Notes under the pieces: model-generated
Databases searched by the model: none
The model's input: only the letters and a program-made list of their open reading frames with translations
What the model was told of the DNA's origin: nothing
Assembly: GCA_950295325.1 (NCBI GenBank)
Contig: OX485808.1
Span: 12,280,501-12,340,500 of the forward strand
DNA from: Polytrichum commune
Taxonomy: Eukaryota > Streptophyta > Polytrichopsida > Polytrichales > Polytrichaceae
DNA: 60,000 nt
Reading direction: 5' to 3'
Translations under genes and position numbers: made by a program
Shown here: piece after piece, positions 17,128 through 28,019 of the stretch
Position numbering within the stretch: position 1 is the stretch's first letter
Layout of the letters: every line of letters starts with the position of its first letter

Positions 17128-18239
17128 AATCAAGATCATAAATTGTCAAACATACAACAATTTTGCATTGAATTGATGTCATATAATTGTAATGTTGATG
17201 TTTCAAAATGGCCAAACTGTGCAAAATGGCCAGATTGTAAAAACTAAATTTCAATGAGACAGAGATCCTCTTGCCCTCTTCTCCTCTTGTCTTGATCTCC
17301 ATTTAAAGATATCAAGAATGACCTCTTCAGAACGATGCCAAAAAACAACCAGGAAAGATCATTCTTACGATCTTACAATCTCCGATGATATCATGTTCAG
17401 TTCACGTGCAAAACAATTTCAAACTCCTTTCCGAATTCAGTGTCAAAACCTCATCTAGCTCAATGCTACCTCATACGGCTTATCCTTCTAGCACATCTTC
17501 TTCATCATTTGATGAATCAAAGTTCAAGGTGCGAGGCAACTCTGATTTGTCATGTATAAAGGCATGGCATATAGCAACGCTAAGTTGAGAGAGAACATTA
17601 TTCATATTCCTATTGTTCTTGTGAATCTTTCTATCATGCCGTTTCATGTAATGCAAATTATTGTTACGATTAGTAAGTTTAGTTAAGGTTTCGGCATTGT
17701 TTAGAACGTAGAAGCTGGAAAATTCTGGAAGCCCCGTAGACGGAAACTTCTGGAAGCTGAGTTCTTAGGATTGCTATCAAGTTCTTAGGTAGTTTTGATT
17801 CATCGTTGCTAAGGCTGGTTATGAGACATGTTGGTTGCACTGCAATAAAGGTAGTAAATAGGAATTGATACACTTCACGTGTGAGCTATGGAAGCTTGTC
17901 TGGTTCTATTGTTGCAATACAAATGCTCGATGAAGGTTCATTTGTGAGCAAGTTTGTTCCTACAATCCTCGATCTCCACTTGACATGTGTTGTTTAGGCA
18001 ATCCATTGCTTCTATAACTGGAGAGAATAAGCTTGATCAGTTGTCCTTGACGCTTATGTTTCCTTCCTTTGGTGTAGGCAGTGGTTGTCCTTGTAAAGAT
18101 TGAGTGGCTGTCAAATTCACAAGAGAAAATTATACATATGCTGGTTGAGGAGCGTTCGACAAGTCAAAACAAGTCAAAACGGTTGCAGGTTCGCCAAACA
18201 TTTAAATACTTTCAGAATAAGCCATCCAAGTTTACAAAA

Positions 18240-18890
18240 TTCACCGATGCAATCATGTGTGCTTGGTTGCTTTCACCTAAAAGCTCGTGCATGAATAGTG
18301 GTTGTGTGATAGGCCTCATCTTCGTCTTCAGTGTCAAGAATCAGTGCACAATAGTTTCCATCTCCATCAACTAACAGATCCCTGGCATGGATTGGAGCTT
18401 TGGTAATTTGCTCTTCATGAAACACCTCAATAGCCTCATAACATTCTCACTTAAATTTCCACGGCAGAAGCTATCTGTCACGTTTTCTGGTGTTGAGGTC
18501 CCGAAAGCAAGTGTTATTGCAAGCGCCTTTGAGAAAGTCAGACAATTTTTGGTAATCGAAGTTCAAACCGTTCCACTTATCCTTGCAGATCTTCCCTGTC
18601 TGCGGCGCTCTAACACTGACAATTTTCTAATTCAGCTCTGCTGAGATTTTCTCCCATTGTTGGTTGGCAAGAACCATAAGGCTACGTGGATCAACCAAGG
18701 ATTTTTTAGCAACATGCTCAGCATGCTTGCACTTGATCAGTGTCATCACCTCATGGTACTCTAAGTTACCATGTTGATGGCAAGTGTTGCATGATCCAAA
18801 TCCTCTTCCCTCAACATCTGTTGAAGGTCCACCTCTTAATCCACCTCTCGACCCCGTCCTCTTGCTAATGAATTCACCTCCATTGATACA
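18240..18890 (-). pseudogene. Myb/SANT-trihelix-like protein relic
   Basis: Reading the minus strand in one frame gives a Gly/Arg-rich start (RTGSRGGLRGGPSTDVEGRG) and a Cys/His cluster (CNTCHQHG...IKCKHAEH). A three-helix DNA-binding signature follows, with VLANQQWEKISAELN, then a TAG, then APQTGKICKDKWNGLNFDYQ and KLSDF, and then an acidic tail. In-frame stops occur after AELN, after KRDR and after KFK, while the frame is otherwise kept, so this is a recently decayed coding sequence. Trihelix/Myb-like proteins are the usual second ORF of PIF/Harbinger elements; the relic transposase 1.1 kb away supports that. A host trihelix factor is the alternative. Confidence 0.6.
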
Positions 18891-19049
18891 ATTAAAGAGA
18901 GTAAGCGGAGCACCAGATGAGATGACTCAGGTGAAGACACGAGCGCCTTGAAGATTGGTAGTGTACTAGCAGTGCTTTGAGATTGGTAAGTTACCACAAT
19001 TGATAGTGGCATAAATCTCAAAAAAAGAGTAGATTTGCAATTAACCTAC

Positions 19050-19695
19050 CACTAGCAATAGTGCTCTTCATTAGGTGCCATGTAGGCATGTCATGTACGC
19101 GACATATCAACTAGAACTTGTGGCTGGGGAAGAGAGCTCTAGAGTTTTCTAGAGTTATGTTTAATAGCCATGTCCATAACATTCTTCAATTGTTATCCGC
19201 CGTTTCATTCTAATAATATTCAATAATAGTGCTTCACCCAATCTCACTCATTTTTTGGGTTGAATTTATATACTGACAAACATTCATAAGATATAATTCT
19301 AGCAACCTTACATGAAATATTCCCGGCCCCATCCATCCAACCTGGTCACTCAGCTAAATAATGTTATGTTTTCATCTTTTTTGTAAATTTTTTTGGACAA
19401 ATGTCAAGCCTTCAACATTTTTTTTAAAACTTACATTTTTGTATGATTTTTTTTTCATTCACAAATTCCACGCAAACACGCCCTCCTTTCGTCAATTGTT
19501 TTTCATCAAACTTATTATTATTCATACGTATAAATATATTTTACACATTCATCATTAATTTATTTTTATTTAGTTCATATTATATTTTCATGATGTAAAA
19601 TTAAATGCTTAGTTGCAGCTTCAAAAGTCTACAATGTGTATTTCTAAAAGCCTTCAAAAATAATCTATACTAGTGATTGCTATTTTGCATCCAGG
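19050..19695. other. AT-rich spacer
   Basis: No gene seen. Long T and A runs around 19370-19580 open a 65-codon frame of low-complexity Phe/Leu/Ile that I do not accept as coding. Confidence 0.5.
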
Positions 19696-20469
19696 CCCGG
19701 GTACGCAACTCCCGTATTATATGGTCCTGATTATAATCACTTATAATGCGTTTTAGTCCAATATTGAGTGACATAATTTGTTTTAATGTAGGAAACCCTT
19801 GTAGCCCTTCTAACAAGGAATCCAAAAATGTAATTATATATAGGAAATGAATACATTTTGAAGCATATAATTGCATTAAAAACCTAATTATATGATTTTT
19901 TTAATACATGTACCATAGGTCAAACTACCCAACTTTTTGGACTTTTTAATAAAATTTTAACATTGTGAATGACTCCCAGGGAGTGCACTGTTCAAGTACT
20001 GTATTTATACACGTGGGTGCACAAAAGGGGTATTATTTAAAACAAGCATGTACAAAATGTACGTACAAGAGACATATTGCTATTAAGCAAGAAGTAGATA
20101 TACATGAGGCTATAGAAAAATATATGTAAAGTATGCATTTACGCGTTTACGCGTTCAAGTCAAACCTGGACCAAGAATCATGTGGTTTTTCATCCACTAA
20201 GTAACGACTTTATAACTAAAAATCCATGATTTGATATTATACATATAATAGGGCCATATTTTTGCATTTCCAAACATTTGTACACATGTTATATACAATT
20301 TTTGTATTTGTTTTTGGACCCTTGTGTATGTATGGAAATGTATTTTGAAGCAATGAGATTTGTAAGTATATTGCTTGATTTTAGCAAAAATAAAATGTAT
20401 ACAGGGGTATTTTAATAAGGGGCATGCACGCACGTGATGCTTGATTTTAATGAATAGTGCACTCCCTGA

Positions 20470-20575
20470 GGAATGACTTATAATTTTAATGGGAGGCAAC
20501 TATTCATGGCTTATAATTTTAATGTGAGGAAACTATTTGTGGCTTATAATTCTAATTGGAGGCAAATATTCGTGT
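20470..20575. repeat. Short tandem repeat, about 42 bp x 3
   Basis: TGRCTTATAATTYTAAT followed by GGAGGCAACTATTC-like sequence recurs three times in a row with small changes. It lies inside the putative 19.7-21.36 kb element. Confidence 0.65.
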
Positions 20576-20834
20576 GGATTTTTTAAAATTATGTATAAGC
20601 AACTTACTGGTCTAACTATTGGGATAGAAAACTAATGATTTGTGTTAGGATACAGTTGAGGTATATATTTTTAAGACCATATACATCATATGGTGCTCCG
20701 ACTACTCAAGGGTATCATGGGGTATTTCAAAATATCATGGGTTCCCGGTTTAGGGTTAGGGCTTAGGGTTTGAGGCTTCTATATATTCGCTTTGAAGCTT
20801 TTATGTTCGGTTTTGGAGCCTTTGTGTCGTCGCT

Positions 20835-21065
20835 TTGGAGTGTGCTTGTGCTCATTTGGGAGGGTCATCCTTGGATTGTGAGATGAAGCGTAGAGGCTCA
20901 TGTAGTGGAGGTAGAGATAGGGAGAAGGAATATGTTACACTTGTAATTGCCACAACTCCTTCCAAAAGAGGGAGACCTCGAAAGGATCTTCTATCATTTG
21001 TGAATACTAATCCGACATCTACATTGAATACCCCTCTTAGACGCTCTACAAGGTTAAAAAACTAG
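20835..21065 (+). CDS. Small AT-hook protein ORF, hypothetical
   Basis: A 76-codon frame with a classical AT-hook core, KRGRPRKD, at about residues 44-51 and a basic end, PLRRSTRLKN. The first 40 residues are unstructured (Cys/Gly/Ser-rich, RGSCSGGRDREKE). AT-hooks bind the minor groove of AT-rich DNA. The C-terminal LRRSTRLKN style is common in transposon-encoded proteins. It may be the terminal exon of a larger protein, since upstream frames have no clear start context. It lies inside the putative inverted-repeat element, so I favour a transposon-associated product. Function unknown. Confidence 0.4.
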   Translation: MECACAHLGGSSLDCEMKRRGSCSGGRDREKEYVTLVIATTPSKRGRPRKDLLSFVNTNPTSTLNTPLRRSTRLKN

Positions 21066-21111
21066 GTGTTTCAATTGTTTATATACGTTGGAGATTTTTT
21101 AAAATAAATAT

Positions 21112-21262
21112 GCAACCCAACTTTTTTTTCATCTCATTTATTTAATTTGGTCTTTACCCAACTTTTTTTTCATCTCATTTTATTTAATTTGGTCTTTACC
21201 CAAATTTTTTTTCATCTCATTTTATTTAATTTGGTCTACACCCAACTTTTTGATCATTTTAA
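21112..21262. repeat. Tandem repeat, about 44 bp x 3.5
   Basis: The unit CCCAACTTTTTTTTCATCTC, followed by ATTTTATTTAATTTGGTCTTTA, repeats three times plus a partial fourth copy, with only a few changes. Located between the AT-hook ORF and the right inverted repeat. Confidence 0.8.
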
Positions 21263-21312
21263 TTTGATATAATTTGATATAATTTTTACAAAAGCCATCC
21301 TCTAAGCCGTTT

Positions 21313-22279
21313 TTAATACGATGCCCCCTGCGTATAATATGGGAGTTGCGTACCCAGGGTTTTCCATGATTCGGGGATTTTTTTTGGTTTATAAGAGTGG
21401 GTGAAAAATAATAGAAAAAACGTGTAGAATCTTGGTGGCATGTTTTTCAATATGGCATTAGGAATTTTATCGGGTCCAGGAGTTTTCCCATTAGCCAGGT
21501 TTTTAAGGCATATATCATGTCTTTTGGTCAAGAGATGTGTGTAGGGGGATTAATGCTTCGCCTCTCTTTTTAAGAGTGTATCCATTCAAGTCGTGCCACG
21601 AGTATTGTCTAACTGCACATATGCAGTGTTGTATATGATCTGGTTGACAGTAACATGTAGGAACGGTTGGTTTGTTGCTGATTGATTGTTAGCCATGTAA
21701 TTCTTGTGCGATATCTTTTGGGCTTGTAAGAATGTTATTGAATCTATCTATGAGACAGTCAAGTGAAGGCGTATTAGTATTTTTGAAGACTTTCATGTTT
21801 ATTTTCTTGGGACTTTTGTCATAAAGTTGTTGATATTTGAATATGGTTTTTTTTATTTGTTTGATGGTGTAATCTATTGTGATTTTGCGGGCCTTGTTTT
21901 TAGCTTGTTTTGTCATTCTGGCTAAGTCCTCTATCCATGAGTCGTATGCGAGGGAAGGGTCTGGTGGTGGAGGTATAGTATTATGGGTGTGGTTGTTTAT
22001 CTCATGAGTGATAATGGGGTGGGTGCGCCAATTCGGATTGTTCTTTATGGTATATATTGTCTTTCGGAGGAGGTGATAGGTAGATAGGTGTAGTTTCCAT
22101 TCTTTTGGGGATTTCTTTAGGAGATATTCCCCTCGTCTAGCAATTCGGTGTGGTAGTGTGGGGATGGGTGGGGCGCTGCATGTTTCTAGAACGGTGGTGG
22201 TGATATTATCGATGAGGGTATTTAATGAGGCATAGACAAGCTGCCGGAGAAATGGTATTCCCATAGTTTGGGTTCTCAC
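21313..22279 (-). pseudogene. LINE retrotransposon fragment (linker and start of RT)
   Basis: The minus strand carries a 196-codon frame (21689-22279) rich in Lys/Thr/Ile/Asn, ending ...NNILTSPKDIAQELHG, typical of the region between endonuclease and reverse transcriptase in non-LTR elements. About 150 bases on, a second frame (21313-21531) reads CLKNLANGKTPGPDKIPNAI followed by LKNMPP and PKKIPESWK, the conserved opening of LINE reverse transcriptase. The catalytic palm (YADD-type) is absent: the sequence is cut at about 21358 by the inverted repeat. The two frames are separated by stops, so it is dead. The upstream end abuts a MULE relic at 22284. Confidence 0.8.
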
Positions 22280-22283
22280 TAGT

Positions 22284-23806
22284 CGAATGACTGAAGATTA
22301 TTTAGTCATGTGGTTGGAGCTACTACGAAGGCACCTTCATAAAGATAAGGAGGATTTTATTCCTTCCTGCTTCATTGTTGATGATGCAGATTATCAAATA
22401 AATGCAATCAAGCGAGCGTGGCCTGAAGACGAAGTTCCCACTTATTTATCTTATTTCATGTTTTGAAGAATTGGAAAAATCACATTTGGACAAAAGTCCC
22501 TAACTTGGCTAATTTAAGGGATCTTGTTTAGAAACAATTGCATTTTTTCATGTATCTTCCTATTAAGTATAATGAGAGTGAAGAAGATTTTTAAAAACGT
22601 GTTTGCACTATTAAAAAAATTTTGTTCATGTTCCTAAATGTGGAGAAAATGGAAGAGTTCATTGAAGTGTACTACAAACATCAAGGTGAGTTTTCACTAT
22701 CATTGTTTATTTTATTTAATTTCAATTTATATACATTTATTTATTTGAAGATGTATTATGTTCCATTTGATCATAATTTTCATTAAAATATATTTCTATT
22801 GAAATGATACATTATTTTTATGAATTATTCATAGTTATGTCCTAAATCATGGTTTCTTATTATTTTATTTTAAAGAGATGTATTTTATAGGCAACCGTCG
22901 GAACCCACATTCAAATAAAAACACCCAAGCAAATATTGAGTCTTATCATGCAGCTCTGAAATTGTAGATGAAAATTGACAACCATCAACTTCAAGGTCAG
23001 AGAATAGATTTCTTAGTGTGGCGTTTAACTACTATTGTAGTTATACACTACATATACAACCACGGAAGAAAATTAAACGGCTTTGTTCTTAACAAACAGG
23101 TGGATAAAATTGTGGTTAATGACATTATAAAAGCAAAGAATATTCCGTTAGAATACATCCGTCGTCAAGAAGCATCTGTGAGAGGATGGCAAGTACAATC
23201 ACAAAGTACTCCGGGACGTTGGTATGATGTTGTTGATCCATACACGTCGTATGCATCCTGCTCTTGTGAATGGTATATTAGAAAAAATATGTGCAAACAC
23301 CAAATTGCTATTATTAAGGCATCCATAAACACTTCATAAAATGTGATGTTGGAGTTCCTTGGTACATATTATAGATCTTTTCGTGATGAAATTGCGACTA
23401 TGTTTGAATTAAGTATATCAATTAATCTACTTGAAGATGGTGATGTTTATAAGGGTACAGATTAAATAGACAACTCAAATTTTATGAAGGACACGGAAAA
23501 AGATATGGTGGATGCCACAATTTTTGGTGGAAATATCGATAATATTCTTATCGAACCTTTACGACAAATTCAACCATCCATAAAGGAATCTCTTTTGGCT
23601 ATTGAACAGTTACAAGATGATGCTAGAGAAAATGGAATGGAAGGCGGTCTTCTATTTGTACAATAATTGCAAGCAATGATGACAAATGTTTTCATCGATG
23701 TTAAACGAATTCGGGATCAAATAGAATATGACAACTTACATCTTCAACGTGTATTTGAACTAGTTGACAATAGTTTAGGAAATTTCATTGTAAAAAAAAA
23801 AACATG
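22284..23806 (+). pseudogene. MULE-type transposase relic with SWIM zinc finger
   Basis: The plus strand gives a transposase-like catalytic region: CFIVDDADYQINAIKRAW, then VPTYLSYF near 22330-22470 (Asp-containing FxxDxxxxxxNAI motif of MULE/FAR1-like transposases). Decayed WTKVPNLANLRDL and YLPIKYNESEEDF-like segments follow, broken by stops. An intact 123-codon frame (22968-23339) has RGWQVQSQSTPGRWYDVVDP and then CSCEWYIRKNMCKHQIAI, a SWIM finger with CxCx(n)CxH. Remnants of the C-terminal tail continue to about 23806 (MVDATIFGGNIDNI..., then stop, then further frame). The order and SWIM position match MULE transposases. Multiple stops make it non-functional. Confidence 0.75.
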
Positions 23807-24119
23807 AGCAAGCAATGTTTGCAATGTCTTTTCAGAGAAATAGAAACCGGAAGTGCTTTAGATGATTTTAATGTTTATGATAAAATATATATTTATAAAG
23901 ATGGTATATTTTTCAATGATATTCGTGATTGTCTAGATTGTTATGTATTATATATTATTCGAATGATTTATAATGGTATACATGCAAACTATGAATATAA
24001 TAACTTAAAAAAATTTGACAAAAAATGTGTAAGAACAATGTAAACTGTACAAAACCATATGAGTAGATTTTTTTTTAGAGGTTTTTTTCTTCTATCAATA
24101 AAATGCATAACAACCTTTG

Positions 24120-24490
24120 ATTGTAGCAATACCCATCACGAACTAGAAAAGGGGTTAAAATTAGATCACTGTCTTGTTTGCGAAGAATATTGCATATTTG
24201 CCTTACTTTTCAAAAATAAATACAATACCCATCATGAACCGGATTTTTTTAGAAATTCTATCACGGTTTTGTTCGCGATGGATATAGCATATTTGACTTA
24301 TTTTTCAAAAGTAGAGGCAATGTCTACCACCAACCGGATTTTTTCATGAATTGTATTACTGTCTTGTTCGCGATGGATATTGCATATTGGGTTTAGGGTT
24401 CAAAAGTAGAAGCAAGACTCATTATGAACCGAAAGTAATTTGAAATTGTATCACTGTTTGGTACACGATGAATATTGCAAAATTGTTAAA
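24120..24490. repeat. Tandem repeat, about 95 bp x 4, diverged
   Basis: The phrase CATCA(C/T)GAAC(C)GG, followed downstream by TATCACTGTYTTGTTCGCGA, TGGATATTGCATATTKG and TTTTCAAAARTA, recurs with CATCA-type anchors at about 24134, 24230, 24325 and 24420. Copies differ by about 15-25 percent by eye. No coding capacity; the frame at 24059-24349 is a by-product. Confidence 0.75.
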
Positions 24491-25124
24491 AGGTTTAGTT
24501 GAACAAGTACATATGAAAGTATACATTTACAACAAAAATCATTGATTGAAGAAAAAAATTGCATTTAAAATGTAATATATGAAAGATTGCGAACTCTAAA
24601 TCCTTACATTGACAAAGAATATAAAAATTATTTAATAATCACCAAAAAAAATATAATTATGATAAAGTTAAACACATTTCAATTCCTATGAATATCTCTA
24701 CATCATTCTTCATTGTCGTCTTCTTCATCTTCATCGTCTTCATCGTCTTCATCATTTTTTTTCTTCTATTTTTTCGTCTTTCACTTCTTCTTTCATTTCT
24801 TCTTCTATAATCTATTCTTCTTTAATATCATTAAGCTAATTAGATTTGTAATTTTTACACGTTACCTCTATCATTTCCATCGTAGTGATAATCTCTATTT
24901 TATAAATCTTCTTGTGAAGATTTATGTATTGAGAAATCCACTTTTTTTTTCCCTAACATAGCCCTATTAACAAAAAAATTGCAAACATTAGATACAAAAA
25001 ACAAAAAATAAATTCAAATGTAAACATTGAATACCAATAAAAAACAAAACGTTACGAAGTAAGCATTATGAATGAAAAAGATAACTCAAATAAATATGAA
25101 GGTACTTACATGTTTGAGGAAAAT

Positions 25125-25553
25125 TTAGCACGATGTCATGTCAAAATTGTAGCCACAATTTTTTTTTCTTGCATTTTCATTTTGCTTCCAATCCTTAGGT
25201 AGAAATGAAATCCTCATTGCCTTTATGACTCTCTTGTTAGTAGAAGAACAATCACGAACTAAAGTAGCCAAAATTTGAGAATTGTGTAACTTCTCAAATT
25301 TGATCACATCAATCACACCTTTGCGTAAAGATACGATTCCTAAAAGCTCTTCAAGCTTATGAGACTTTTGAATGAGAGTTAAGAGTGTAGGACAAGAACC
25401 GATGTGTTTGTTGTCAATGTTTTTGGCTTCCAACTTCTCTTTTATTGCCTTCGCTCTTGCCTCCCATTGCTTGGATTTTTTCCAAAATTCTTTTCTCGCC
25501 CGCTTTAGAGAATTTGACATAACTTTGAAATTCATCTCTTTTGCATTGACCAC
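25125..25553 (-). other. Hypothetical Lys-rich ORF
   Basis: A 142-codon open frame on the minus strand with no ATG at its beginning; the first ATG is codon 7. It reads as a charged, probably helical protein (SLKRARKEFWKKSKQWEARA, then KAIKEKLEAKN, then EELLGIVSLRKGVIDVIKF). I do not recognise a family. Beyond its end on the same strand (24710-24760) lies an Asp/Glu-rich coding-like stretch in a different frame. It may be one exon of a transposon-associated or lineage-specific gene. Length and composition are above random expectation for such AT-rich DNA. Confidence 0.35.
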
Positions 25554-25794
25554 CCTTCAACTTTTTTTGCACCTTTCTTGGTCGTAGTTGCAACTTTCGG
25601 CCCCGGCTTTAGCAACTGCTGATACTTTATGGCAATTTTGAATACCAACACCACAGAGTCCCCCGTTATTTGCAAGGCTACACAAAGACAAGAAATAGAG
25701 AACATGAATTTTAGAATAAGCCTAGCCTGGATTTTAGATCAATGCAACCACAAAAACTGTGATACAGATATGATAAACTTTGTGGAAAACTTAC

Positions 25795-25872
25795 TTCAAA
25801 ATGGCACCACGATTCGGGAATGCTCCCAGGGCAGGTGGCACCTCTCCACTCAACTGATTATCATTAAGTAAC
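25795..25872 (-). pseudogene. Orphan leucine-rich-repeat exon
   Basis: A 78-base segment bounded by good splice signals (acceptor GATGACAG at its 5' side, donor GTAAGT at its 3' side) reads LLNDNQLSGEVPPALGAFPN followed by RGAIL. This is the plant extracellular LRR consensus (LxxNxLSGxxPxxLG). In LRR receptor kinases each repeat is commonly an exon of about 72 bases, so this is probably a relic of such a gene. No kinase domain or neighbouring LRR exon was found; the segments at 26.0-26.7 kb on the same strand may be other relic exons. Confidence 0.5.
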
Positions 25873-26032
25873 CTGTCATCGCATAAAAATGAGTAATCAC
25901 CACAAATCACAAAAATTTGAAATTGTAAGAATGCATGGAGCATGTCAAGGCGAAATTCATCCCAAGAATGAAGCCAAATTAGGTCATCTTCCTCTACATG
26001 TCTTCTTCTCCCAAAATTGACAATGGACCCTG

Positions 26033-26670
26033 GACACTACTACTACAGGGAAAAGTCACTCCCGATGGTGTCCTGACAAGCCTCAATCCGGGTTCTAAGA
26101 AAGTGCAAATGTATTACAATATACATTTTACAAAAACTTAACCCAACAATAATGAAATCCTAGTCATATCTCACACAATCAAATTCGCTCAACCCACTTT
26201 GAAAGTGAAAGATCTATGGAAACTGCGGCTTCCGGTGCATCTAAATTGTAAACCAATGTAGCATGGTAGGCTTCTCGCAAATCTTGGCCTTTCAAGCGGC
26301 AATGGAGGATGATAACAGAGCCTTGGAGTAGGAAGTTAGGGGTTAATCCTTTCGCAATACTACAGGGTAAAATCAGTCAAGAAAATATCCTGACAAGCCT
26401 CAATCCAGGTTTTAAATAAGTGCAGATGTAATATAAGATTTTCTACAGAAATTTAACCTAGCAAGGACCAGATTCTGGACCTATTTTGCACAATCAAATT
26501 CGCTCAGCCCACTTCCAGAGTGAAAGATCGGTGGAAGCATCTAAATTTGCAAACCAATGTAGCACGGTAGACTTCTCCAGAACCATTGGCCATTTCAGGA
26601 TGCAATGGAGGATGGCAACAGAGCCTTGTAGTGAAGAATTCGAGGGTCAACCCTTTTGTATTCTGAGAAA
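26033..26670. repeat. Tandem duplication of about 315 bp
   Basis: Blocks at about 26035-26350 and 26355-26670 share, in the same order, CCTGACAAGCCTCAATCC, CACAATCAAATTCGCTCA, CCCACTT, GTGAAAGATC, CATCTAAATT, AAACCAATGTAGCA and GCAATGGAGGATG...CAGAGCCTTG. The minus strand of the first block reads partly like protein (EAYHATLVYNLDAPE and LSLSKWVERI), and the second block repeats that with stops, so the duplicated unit may be a decayed exon. The 132-codon plus-strand frame at 26486-26884 is not recognised. Confidence 0.7.
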
Positions 26671-27499
26671 AAAATCTCGGAAGAGTTCATGTCACCTAAA
26701 CTTCTTTCAGCACTCTGAGGATCTCACAAACTTCCAGCTGCTCGAAAATTATAGGTGCTCAAGAAACTCAAGAAACTTGCAGCAATGCAGGAGCAAGAGT
26801 GGGAGCTGGAGTAATTTCATCACTATCACAAGTGCTGAACACCCGAGTGTGCTAAATTCCATTTGTATTCCACACCCACCCTGATACCCTCTCATAATAA
26901 TGTGTTGAATTCCATTTGTATCCAACACTCATGTGCTTGCTCCTAAACGAATGGAAATCGAATCCATAACAAAATTCCTGCCACTTTCCTATCCCACAAT
27001 GTAAAATGGCTACAAGTGCGAGTCAGCTCACCTGTGCAACCTCACAGGAAGGAGGACCAGCCTTTGATATCCAAGCTCCAACCCTAATTCGGAACTTGTT
27101 GCAATGAGAGCAAGAAAATCAACAAATTTACAGCACTGCAGGAGCAGGAGCGGGGGGTGTGAGAGGGGCGGGTGCGGGTGTCAGAATGGGAGCAGGGGGA
27201 GGTGGTGTGAGAGGGGATCCCCTAACTACATTTAACCATTTCAAGTGGTTAACCTAGTTTGGATGAGGGGGCTTGGATGCCGAGTCAGGGATGATAAAGT
27301 CTAGTACGAGTGTACATGTTGGTTCGCCCCAAGCGGGTTGGACACTATAGAACATCAACCAACTTACTTGGTAAGAAAGTACACCAATGATACAATTACA
27401 TAGCATTGGTGTAAATCCAAATAGTAGGTGACACTAAATATCATATTTTAGTGGACACCTATAATAGTGGCTCAATTTGAAAACCCTTAGATATAATAA

Positions 27500-28015
27500 A
27501 CAAAGGGCCCCCTATTTGTGGAGCTTCAAATGAGTGGGAGATGCGGAAATAGGGGGGGTCAGGGGAGGCTTCGCCCGATTGGCGGGGAGGCCGCGGGAAT
27601 AGGGGGACTAATTCCATCCATCCGCCAATCGGGGGCCAGTGTCCGCCACAACAGACTCTGTCCCCAAATTTGGAGTGGCCATGATGGGGTTTCGGATGAT
27701 GATGAGGATGAGAAATTGGGGGTGCGTGGATGAAACGGGTTGGCCCCCTGGCGGGTGGCCCGGCGTTTCGGCGGGTGGTGGTGGTGGGGGGAAGAAGGCC
27801 TGGTTTTCTTTTGCTGCTTTTTTTTTTCCTTATCTATCTCAGGGTTTTGTTCTTTTGCATTCAATGTTATTTCTGACCCTTTTGTTCTTGTACCTAGGGC
27901 TTTCCATATTGACTTGGTCGATTCAACGGTTCATAAATACAGGGACCGTAATGGAATTTGGGATTATGGGGTTGTGTGGATATCGGATGACTCTAAAGGT
28001 CCAATATTGAAATAA
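27500..28015. other. GC-rich island, no recognised gene
   Basis: About 300 bases (27500-27800) are strikingly GC-rich relative to the surroundings and contain an inverted pair (CGCCCGATTGGCGGGGAGG near 27570 and CCGCCAATCGGGG near 27622). Several overlapping frames open on both strands because stops are rare; none has a recognisable motif. A frame to 28015 ends VHKYRDRNGIWDYGVVW-like. It could be a promoter or 5' region of an undetected gene, or a foreign insertion. Confidence 0.3.
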
Positions 28016-28019
28016 CCCC

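Larger units (their letters stand above)
19696..21358. mobile_element. Possible 1.66-kb terminal-inverted-repeat element
   Basis: GGGTACGCAACTCCC with flanking TATTATA is found at 19699-19720 on the plus strand and again, inverted, at about 21330-21358; about 25 of 28 terminal bases agree. The interval holds an AT-hook ORF, two short tandem-repeat blocks and a telomere-like stretch (20750-20772). Its right end cuts into the LINE reverse-transcriptase relic just after PESWKT, consistent with insertion into it. I could not find a clear target-site duplication, and the continuation of the LINE on the far side is not evident, so the element call is provisional. Confidence 0.45.

Noticed and set aside
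20750-20772. Telomere-like TTAGGG/TTTAGGG words suggesting an interstitial telomere or chromosome end
   Set aside because: Only three imperfect units; too short for a telomeric tract and common by chance in plant DNA.
24713-24961. Poly-Ser then Phe-rich 82-codon frame
   Set aside because: Produced by a TCT/TCA microsatellite and T-rich DNA; no protein signature.
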